A stretch of 64,000 bases of DNA from Cyanophora paradoxa (lineage: Eukaryota > Glaucocystophyceae > Cyanophorales > Cyanophoraceae): positions 248,001 through 312,000 of the forward strand of contig QPMI01000113.1 in the NCBI GenBank assembly GCA_004431415.1, in the 5' to 3' direction. The notes beneath the pieces were generated by a model. The model was not told the origin of the DNA. It saw only the letters and a program-made list of their open reading frames with translations, and made no database searches. This document shows positions 56,701 to 64,000 of the stretch, piece by piece. Position 1 is the stretch's first letter. Each line of letters starts with the position of its first letter. A program made the translations under genes and the position numbers.

Positions 56701-58641
56701 GCCGTGGCCCTGCTGGAGGGAGTGGCGGCGGAAGGGGAGGCGCGCGGCGCTGCCGCGGCGGCTCGCGGGGACGAGGCGGCGCGGGAGGAGGGGCCGTGCC
56801 AGAGGGCCCCGAGCCCGAGCCGGCGCCCCGGCCTGGCCCTCCCCGGCGAGCGCCCCACCCCGCGCGCCCCGCCGGGCGCCCCTCCCGCCCTCCCCGTCGC
56901 TTCCCGCCCCCTCCGACCCCTCCGACTCCGACACGCGCCGCCCCGGCACGATCTGCCCGCCCCGCCGGCCCCGTCAGCGGCCGCCCCTCTCGCCGCCGCG
57001 CTGGCGTCGCGCTGTGGGGGCGGGCGGGCCTCGCCGAGGAGCCACTGGCGGGTGGCGTCGTCCATGCCGTGGCTGTTCGCGTGCCCCAGCGCCTCGAGGT
57101 CCGGCAGCTCCTGCCGCCGCCCCGCTCGACCGCGGCCCCGGCGGCGGGGCGAGCGGGCGGCGCACGAGCTGGCGGGCGCGGTTGGCGAGGAGGTGCAGCA
57201 CGGAGCGGAGGCGGGCCGCCTCGGCGGGCGGTAGTCTGCGCCGGCGTGAGGCGGGGCGCGGGGCGCGGGGCGGGGCGGGGCGGGCCGGCGAGCTCGCGGG
57301 CGAGGTCGTCGATCTCCTCGAGGGCGCGCTCCATGGGCGAGGCGAGCATCCCCGGCACCAGCCGCTTCCACATCCGCGACGCGCTCCGCCCGATCACGCC
57401 CCGCCGCGTCAGCAGCCCGCCCCGCCGAACCCCAGTAGCACGCTCGCCCGCGGGGCTGCGCCCGGCGCCCGGCGCGCGGCCGCCGCTCAGCCGCGCGCGG
57501 GCGCGCTCGAGTCGGGGCTCGCCGCACCGGCCTCGGGTTGCCGGACTCCTGGAAGCGCGCCGCGAGGCTGCGCGCCGCCGCCAGGCCCCGCGCCGTCACT
57601 GCGCCCCCGCCGCCGTCGGCCTCGGGCCCGGGTCGGGGGCCGGGGAGAGGGCGCTGTCCGATGGGGCCGCCTCGGGGGCCTCGGGCTGGGGCGCGATCCA
57701 GCGGCCGGCGAGGCCCTCCTCGACCATGAAGGCGTGCCGGGCGCGCGCCTCGGCCTCGAAGGCGTGGTGGAGCGTCCCCGCGAGGCCGGCCCAGGCGAGG
57801 AGCACGGAGAGGGCGGCCGGGGGGTCCGCGGCGCGCAGCTCGGGGGCGGCCGCGTAGGCGACGGTGAAGGCGAGCACGGAGAGGCCCGAGAGGGCCCCGC
57901 ACACGAAGAAGCGGCACCGCAGGCCCGACGCGGCGAGGGGGCCCAGCAGCGCCAGCGCCGCCGGCACCGCCCCCGCGTTCACGAACGCCCCGCAGAAGAT
58001 GTCTGCCGCGAGGCCTCAGCATCAGGGCGGGGGCCGCGCGGGGCCCCGGCCGGCCGGCGGGCGCGCGCACAGAGGGTCCAGGCGTGGAGGACGGCGGCGA
58101 GGGCGGCGGCGAAGGCGTGCTGGTGGGCGCGGAGGCGGCGCGAGGTGCCGGCGCGCCAGGCGAGCGCGGCGAGGGCCGTGCAGAGCAGAGCGGCGGCGCC
58201 AGACGAGGCGGTCGCCCCGGCCCGCGCCCGCTCCGTGACGCCCTCCGCCCCCCACGCCGACGCCACGAAGAACTGGCCGCCCGAGGCGTCAGCGGCTGGG
58301 CGCAACGGCCGGGGAGGGGACGGCCGGGGGCGCACGGCGGCGGCGAGCCAGGCGGCGGCGGCGGTGAGGGCGGAGGCGAGGGCGACGCGCGGGGCCGACT
58401 TGGCGCGGTGCGACTGCCAGAAGAGGGCCTCCACGTCGTGCAGGCCCGTCACCACCGACGACCACTCCCGCGACACCTGCTTCTGCACCCTCACCCGGCC
58501 CCTCGACGCCCGCCGGGTGCGCCGGCCCGACGTCCCGCTCTCGGATCGCGGCAGCGCGCGGCTCGCCATCCCGTCTCCCCCGAGCTCTTTCTTGAGCTCC
58601 TCGGGGTCGGCCGCGACGCCGGGGAGCGGCAGTGGGAGCAT
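53771..58641 (-). CDS. Membrane 3',5'-cyclic nucleotide phosphodiesterase 2
   Basis: From ATG 58641: a polar head, then several hydrophobic stretches (RVALASALTAAAAWLAAAVR, AALLCTALAALAW, AAALAAVLHAW, AGAVPAALALLGPLAASGL, CGALSGLSVLAFTVAYA), a helical linker (MERALEEIDDLARELA), a long Ser/Pro-rich loop (56.0-56.9 kb) and a PDEase I domain. Catalytic motifs are YHCALHAADVVQS (55464-55493; the usual Asn after the first His is Cys), LAAVVHDLGHAGFTNAFE near 55290-55330, YNDKSPLENYH, MVLGTDLALHFELLGNFK and LKCADVGNGAKARDVHFAW. The His of HAAD, the His-Asp pair and the Asp of CAD that bind the metals are all present, so it should be active. It ends EEAGPAKEGQGPPHPSAIVI with stop at 53771. It is a paralogue of phosphodiesterase 1 with the same membrane-catalytic layout. 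Confidence 0.82.
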
Positions 58642-59579
58642 CGGGAGCCGCCTTGAGTTTCCCTTTCCTGAATCTGCTAGGTGGGGTGGCGTTAGAGGCT
58701 AGCGGGAGGAGGAAGCTCGCGCGCGCAGCGCGCCTTGAAACTCTCCATCCATCTCCTCGACGCTGTACCGCCGGGCCGCCAGGGCTCCCGAGCTCCCCAA
58801 AGCGTTCACTCGGGTGTTCGCGGGCCGCGAGGCGCCACCATGCACTTCTCCAGCGCCGCTGCTGCTGGGCGATCGTAGCTCTTTGCCAAGGCCTTGATGT
58901 TGATCGGCGTTTTCACTGAGGCACCCTCGCAAGCCGCGCCCGCCGGCGACGTGGTACGCCGCACGCGGTAGTGATCTAGATCTCGGGACTCCGATGTCGA
59001 TGGTCAGGACTCCGGAGCGTTACGTGTACTCGGGCGCCGGCGGCGCTCGCGGTCCGCGGCCGGGAGTCCCGGCCCCCGGGCCTAGCGCTAGCTCTGCTCT
59101 AGCCTCGAGCTCTAGATCTAGATTCTAGATCTGCGCATGCTCAGTGCTGCCAGCCGCTGATCGTCATGATCGATGAGCAGGCTGCGCATGCGCAGCTGCT
59201 GCAGCAACTCGGAGCGGTCTGGGGACTCTGGGCTGTCCGGGGGATACCGCATACCGGTACATACGAAACAACACGTGCACGATCGGCAACGTCGACGTGC
59301 AGACTGAATCGGCCCGCGATCGAATTAATATTAATCTCGATCCGGATTCCGGAACCATATGCATATGCATATCATACTAAGTAGTATGCAACTTGCAACT
59401 TGCAATTGCCAACTTAAGCTTATGCCAAGTTGACTAGTAATTAATTCGATATCGAATTTAAGTTCGATTATTTTTTATTTTTTTGGTGAATTACCGCCGG
59501 CCGATTACAGCGCTAGCCTCTATACATATAGCTATATATATCTAGTCTACTCAGTTCGATTATATATTTTGCAAAAAAT
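58642..59579. other. Intergenic region upstream of phosphodiesterase 2
   Basis: No gene is seen. The right half becomes AT-rich, with palindromic ctagatctagat (59108-59133), catatgcatatg (59356-59368) and a gcaactt tandem repeat (59389-59403). The phosphodiesterase 2 promoter should be near 58.7 kb. Confidence 0.35.
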
Positions 59580-60262
59580 GCCGCGGAAATTTACTGCCCG
59601 ACGGTAGCTATAGGGCTAGTATAGGCTACCGTAGAACACATAAATACCGCGCCCACTTAATTACCGCGGTACCAAATTACCGCGCCGAGAATTTGTATAA
59701 ACGCGGTAATTTGGTACCGCGGTATTTTGCTGCTGAGAAGTCGCCCCGGGCGGAGTTGAACCCGTGCGCCCTCCAGCCTTCGCGCGGGAACAGCGAGCGC
59801 TAGCGACGATGGGGCGGCCGAAGGGCGTAGGCAAGAACCTGTTCGGCGGAGAGGCGCCCGCGTCGTCAGCGGAGGCGGAGGCTGCTGCCGAGAGCTCTTC
59901 TGCGGAAGTCCCCGAGAACGAGTCCGATGTCAGCGACGCTGGCCTCAGCGATGCGGGCGAGCTGCCGAGCGACAGCGACGACGAGGACGGCAGCGACGAG
60001 GACGACTTCGGCAACGAGGACGCCTAGACTAGCAGCAGCTAAGTCAGACTTAAGCTTAGGCCTCCGCAGGATTCGAGGAGTGGACGGTCTGGACCCTCAG
60101 CCAGCTCGTAAATTTGTGACACCCCCCCCTAAAATTCCGCCCCATACAAGCCAAAAGTTTTTAAAAACGCGGTAATTTGATACCGCGGTATTTTGCTCTA
60201 TGGCGGGCCGGGTTTTAAAACGCGGTAATTTATGCCGCGGTAATTTAGTGCCCGACGGTATA
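59580..60262. repeat. Repeat family cgcggtaattt with direct and inverted copies around a small ORF
   Basis: A perfect 23-bp inverted repeat (59662-59684 and 59702-59724) lies left of the ORF. Its right arm with flank (59699-59731) recurs almost exactly as a direct repeat at 60165-60197. A third, partial copy (60218-60247) runs into tttagtgcccgacggta, which matches tttactgcccgacggta at 59590-59606. Related motifs therefore bracket the ORF at 59809-60027. Confidence 0.75.
59809..60027 (+). CDS. Small acidic protein, hypothetical
   Basis: ATG 59809 opens a 72-residue frame: a basic start (MGRPKGVGKNLFGG), then Ser/Ala/Glu and a very acidic tail (SDSDDEDGSDEDDFGNEDA). It is intron-free in the window and lies inside an AT-rich repeat region, unlike its neighbours. 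It could be a first exon, a cargo gene of a repeat element or a chance frame; an in-frame upstream ATG at 59764 would add 15 residues. No family was recognised. Confidence 0.4.
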   Translation: MGRPKGVGKNLFGGEAPASSAEAEAAAESSSAEVPENESDVSDAGLSDAGELPSDSDDEDGSDEDDFGNEDA

Positions 60263-60885
60263 TTATCTCAGCCTATATACCTATATACGCGGCGGCCTGG
60301 CGGGCCGTCGGCGGCTAGCGAGAAAGAGCTCGAGGCCAAAAAACTTGAAATTCATTTGTACCGGCCGCCATGCATGCACGTGCACATTCCGCAGTACTAC
60401 TAGTAGGCTACTAGGCTACTAGTACTAGCCTACTACTTGGCTAGTACTCGCCTAGTACTCAGTGACTCAGGACAGACTCTGAGAGGGGGGCGGGGGGGAA
60501 GGGGCGAGGAGTGGAGGGTTAGGGGGGGGGGGGCTGGAGGGGGGGAAGGGGGGGGGGGGAGGGAGCTCGAGGGGGTGCCGGGGGCCGGAGAGGGGGGTCG
60601 CATATGCATGGAGGCTCGAATCATATCGATATATACATATATATATATATCACGTATATACGTATACTCATGATATATCGATCATGATCAAAGGCGGATG
60701 GGCGCGCTCTCGGAGGAGGAGCGCGTCGTGCTGCGGCGATTGGAGAGGAGGCCCACGGATTCCTCGCGATCGTGCCTGCGCGTCGGAGCGTCGACGTCGC
60801 GCGGACCGGAGTGCACGTGAGCTCGAGGCCGAAAACTTTCTCGAAACCCTAGCTCCGACGTGCGCGACGGGCGGAGCTCGAGATC
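60028..60885. other. Intergenic DNA with G-rich and TA-rich tracts
   Basis: After the cgcggtaattt repeats come a ctagtact-type repeat near 60400-60460, a G-rich tract on the plus strand (60482-60600) and a TA/palindromic tract (60621-60690). No gene was recognised. Confidence 0.35.
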
Positions 60886-63612
60886 TTAAGGGGTGGGGTC
60901 GCCGGCCGGGGCGTGCCTGGCGGTTCCGATGGCCACGTCCTGGGGGGCGCGGGCACGCCAGTGAGCAATGCGTATGCCGCGGGGCGTCAGAGGGGGGGGG
61001 GGGGGGGGGGCGGGGCGCACGGAGACGGAGACATCGTCGGGGTGGGTGACGGCGAGGAGGGGCCGGTCGCGGAGCTCGTCGGGGGCGTACCCCAGCAGGC
61101 TGCAGAACGCGTCGTCCACGGCCTGGATCGTCGAGGCGTGCCCTGCGTCGTCCACCCCGATCGAGATGTGGCCCTCCTGCTGACCGGGGTTCTCCTGGTC
61201 CGCCACCGACGCGATGAGCCTCCGCGGCCGCCCCTGCGCGACCCCGCGTCGGGGCAGGGCGGGGCGGCCCCGGGGGGGGCGGGCGGGCGCTCCGCGGCCT
61301 CCGCGCGGGCCGGGGAGAGGGGGGAGACGGGGCTGGGCCGGGGGGCGCACGCTCTCGTCCATCTCGACCTCAGCGTTGACGGTGACGCGCACCACGCGCC
61401 CGTCCTTCCGCACGTACCGCTTCATGTACCTGCGCGGCGCTCGCGATCGGGCGGGACCGGCAGAGGCGGGGGGCGGGGCGGGACCGGCAGGAGCGGTGGT
61501 GGCCGCTGGAGCCGCCGGAGCCGTGGCTCGCATCGGGGTGCCCCTCGACAAGCAGCACGCAGCCGCAGGGGGCCGCCCCCTGCCCGTACGCGTGGAGGTG
61601 CCCCTGGGCGGGCCCCGCCCCGGCGGGGGCCTCCCCGGGGTCCACGCGGAGCTCGAGGGCGCCGGCGGCCTCCGCGGGGTTCCCGAGGCCCTCGGCGGCG
61701 GCCCACTGCTTGAGCTGCACCATGTCGCGGTCGCCCTTGCGGGGGCGCCCGAGCGGCACCGGCGCGTCCTTCGGCTTCGGCTTCGGCTTGCTCCAGTTCA
61801 GCGGGTTCGCCCGCAGGTACCCGCGCCCTGCCGCAGTCCGCCCCCGCGAGCTCGCGCCGGCACCCCGAGCGAGCAGGGGGGGGCGCGAGGCGGCCGCAGG
61901 GCGCCCGCACCGAAGCCGTACCAGAAGAAGAAGTCTGGGGCGAGAAGGTGTGAAGGGCAGGGGGGGTGGGGGGTGGCAGGGGGCGGGGGAGGGCGGATCC
62001 GCACCGACGAGGAAGAGGGCGCCGCAGATGTTGCCGACGGTGGCGAGGGCGATGTTGCGGAGGATCCAGTTCCACGTGATCCCCGCCTCCATCTCGTCCG
62101 CCCCGTACAGCAGCGCCATCGGCAGCATGTACATGTTCGCCACGCTGCCCCGCACCGCACCCCGCCCCCTCGAGCCGGCCCGGGAGGCGCCCGCGGCCGC
62201 CAGCGCTTCGCTCGCACCAGTGCTCGTAGCCGATGGCGGCGAAGGCCATGATGGGGTACCACCTGCGGGCACACCGCCGTCAGCGCCCCCGCCGCCGCCC
62301 GTGGCAAGGGGCCTCGCGCACATGTTGAACCACTTGCCGATGACATCCTCGGCCGCGTAGCTGCGGGGGCAGCGGGCGTGAGGCAGGGGTGGTAGGAGGG
62401 GCCGGGCGGCGGGCCGGGGGCGGGCCTGAGGTAGACGGCGAGGCAGACGAGGGCGTTGCAGCCCATGCCGCGCAGGAAGACCTGATACCACTTCCTGCGC
62501 AAGTTTGACGGCAAGTTTAATTTGACGATGGCGCAATTAATTTCCTGCGCACAGCTTGTACTTCTTGACGGCAAGTTTGACGACGAAGATGTGCCTGCGG
62601 GGCGGGAGGCGGGGGGTCGGGGTCGGGGTTGGGGCGGCGGCAGGGCGCCCTGCGCTGCGCACCAGGGGTCCGAGGCGAAGAGCTCCTGCGCGCAGGCCAC
62701 CCCGCCCCTCTCAGCTCGGCGCGCGACGGGCCGGGCCGGCCGAGGCGCACCGCGTGCCACGCGAGGAAGTAGGCGCAGAAGAGGGCCCCGCAGAAGTTGC
62801 CGAACCACGACTGCGGCCCCGCCGTGAGCGGCCCCGCGCCGGCCCCGCCCGCGGCGCAGCGCGCAGGGCGCACGACGGTCCCTGCGGAGAGGCGGGAGGG
62901 TCAGAGGGCGTGGCGAGAGGGGCGCGGTGCGGGGCGGGGGCGGGGGCGGGGCCGACAGTTCTTGAGGAGGCCGCGGACGGTGCGCCAGCTGAAGCGGTGG
63001 ATGACGTCGATCGCGTCGCACATTCTGATATTCATTTAATTTAAAGGTTGCCGTTCCGTTGGAATAGGACAAAAAGTGCACATGTTGGACGTCAGCAGCT
63101 CGGCCCCCGTGAAGACGACCTGGGGCGGGGGGTGAGGGGCGCCGCCCGGGGTCCTTGGGGCGGGGGCGCGGGGCGGGCGGGGCGGGCCATGAGGAGGCCG
63201 ACGGGGAAGATGGCGCCGTAGAGGAGCTTCTGGATGCCGGGGGAGTCGTAGGAGCCGTCGTGGTTCGGGTGCCCGTCCTCGCAGTACAGGCCCCCCGCCA
63301 CGATCTGCGCCCCCGCCCCCGCCCCCTCGCCTCGGCCCTCGCCGCCCGCCCCGCTCGCCCCCGAGCTCGCGCACGATCGAGGCCGTCGCTCCGAAGCCTG
63401 CGCCCCGCGACCCCGCCGGTCGGTTTGCGTCCGGCGAGGGCGGGCCGCCGCCGGCTCGAACTTACCGACGTACTTTGATCATGAGGGGACAAGTTCGGGG
63501 CGGGGCGCGTCAGCCGCGGCGGACGCGGCGCAGGCGCGCTGGCGGGAAGCGGGCGCTCACCAGGCCGGCCAGGAATGCCTGCGAGCAAGCGCCGAGTCGA
63601 GGGTCGGTCAGG
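60886..63612 (-). CDS. Formate/nitrite transporter (FNT) family channel with PAS-like C-terminal region
   Basis: A membrane channel for small monovalent anions such as nitrite, formate or lactate. From the right: AFLAGL; GIQKLLYGAIFPVGLLM; VVFTGAELLTSN near 63085-63120; SWFGNFCGALFCAYFLAWHA; FLRGMGCNALVCLAVYL near 62430-62490; FAAIGYEHW joined to SVANMYMLPM; NWILRNIALATVGNICGAL; and GDFFFWYGFG. The order and motifs match FNT pores. The frame continues through short introns into a charged tail (NWSKPKPKPKDAPVPLGRP). Then come a PAC-like exon (YMKRYVRKDGRVVRVTVNAE) and a PAS core (STIQAVDDAFCSLLGYAPDE, near 61130-61060, then LLAVTHPDDVSVSV), ending PAGDPTP with TAA 60886-60888. The first exon was not found; the true start is upstream of 63612, possibly near 63741. 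Two introns are AT-rich with direct-repeat borders. Confidence 0.75.
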
Positions 63613-64000
63613 AAGGGGCGACCGCGAGAGATGGGCGCGCAGGGCACAGGACGCGGACCTGAGTAAAGGTTCTGTGCCTGATCGCCGAGTGCAACACACG
63701 TCAGTGACGCAGAGGCGCGTACGCGTGCACGGTAGCACCATGGCAGATCAAGGTTCTTTCGGGCTCCGGCCGCCTCCAGCGCCGCGTACGCTTCTCCTGG
63801 AGTCTTGTAGCCTCCTCCTGCTCCGTGTGAGCAGCAAGCAAGAGGAGCAGCAAGACGCGTACGGCCACAGTCGGATCCCCGGAAGAGATTCCGGTCCGCG
63901 GCCGCGCCGGCAGGAAAGAAAGCGGCAATGCCGGGCGCCTATGCACTAGCGCGCACGCGCAGCTATGGCACCCGGGGCGCGCTCGGGAGACGTGTACGCA
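63613..64000. other. Upstream region of the FNT gene, edge of window
   Basis: It probably contains the first exon and promoter of the FNT gene (an ATG on the minus strand at 63741 is one candidate). No other gene was recognised. Confidence 0.3.

Noticed and set aside
59743-59800. Possible minus-strand tRNA (ggttcaactcc resembles a B box)
   Set aside because: The flanking bases do not pair into a T stem and no matching acceptor, D or anticodon arm was found.

Overview
This is nuclear DNA from a GC-rich, intron-dense unicellular eukaryote, most likely a flagellated alga or related protist. The evidence is that nearly every gene is cut into short exons by GT-AG (some GC-AG) introns of about 45-200 bases, the tRNA genes lack an encoded CCA, and there is a complete Ty3/gypsy LTR retrotransposon. 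Gene content also fits: a P2B calcium pump, two multi-membrane-span cyclic-nucleotide phosphodiesterases, EF-hand proteins, a plant-type phosphofructokinase and a formate/nitrite channel. The lineage (pelagophyte, haptophyte or other) cannot be fixed from the sequence alone. Introns are C-rich on the sense strand, so C-rich tracts mark plus-strand genes and G-rich tracts mark minus-strand genes.

Left arm (1-28 kb). Positions 1-1312 repeat 5770-7082 almost exactly and read as the junction of a tandem duplication of about 5.8 kb. The junction leaves a head fragment of a DUF900-type alpha/beta hydrolase (+) next to a 3'-truncated P2B Ca2+-ATPase (-), followed by the full DUF900 gene (+, to 9.6 kb). 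Then come a coiled-coil protein (-, 9.9-12.0 kb), a 3.3-kb gene-poor stretch, membrane phosphodiesterase 1 (-, 15.3-19.1 kb, with a duplicated exon and a missing catalytic block), a large EF-hand protein (-, 19.7-24.5 kb) and a signal-peptide, single-span hydrolase resembling conditioned-medium-factor proteins (+, 24.9-27.9 kb).

Middle (28-41 kb). One tRNA-Gln(CTG) with upstream 52-bp repeats lies on the left. Next is a Ty3/gypsy element (29491-39661) with identical 283-bp LTRs and a 5-bp target duplication. Two more tRNA-Gln(CTG) genes follow, one carrying the same 52-bp repeats. The element's coding region is frame-broken in several places although its LTRs are identical, and its long 3' region carries two families of repeated RNA hairpins.

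Right arm (41-64 kb). In order: an EF-hand protein (+), a 180-bp foldback element, an unrecognised gene (-), a membrane-anchored short-chain dehydrogenase (+), another unrecognised gene (-), an ATP-type phosphofructokinase (+), membrane phosphodiesterase 2 (-), an AT-rich repeat region with a small acidic ORF (+), and a formate/nitrite channel whose predicted C-terminus carries PAS-like sequence (-).

The genes do not form an operon-like system. Several would act in Ca2+ and cyclic-nucleotide signalling at membranes (pump, two phosphodiesterases, EF-hand proteins, PAS-linked channel), but a functional link is only inference. Exon borders were assigned by eye from splice signals and protein-family continuity, so spans are better supported than exact exon ends.
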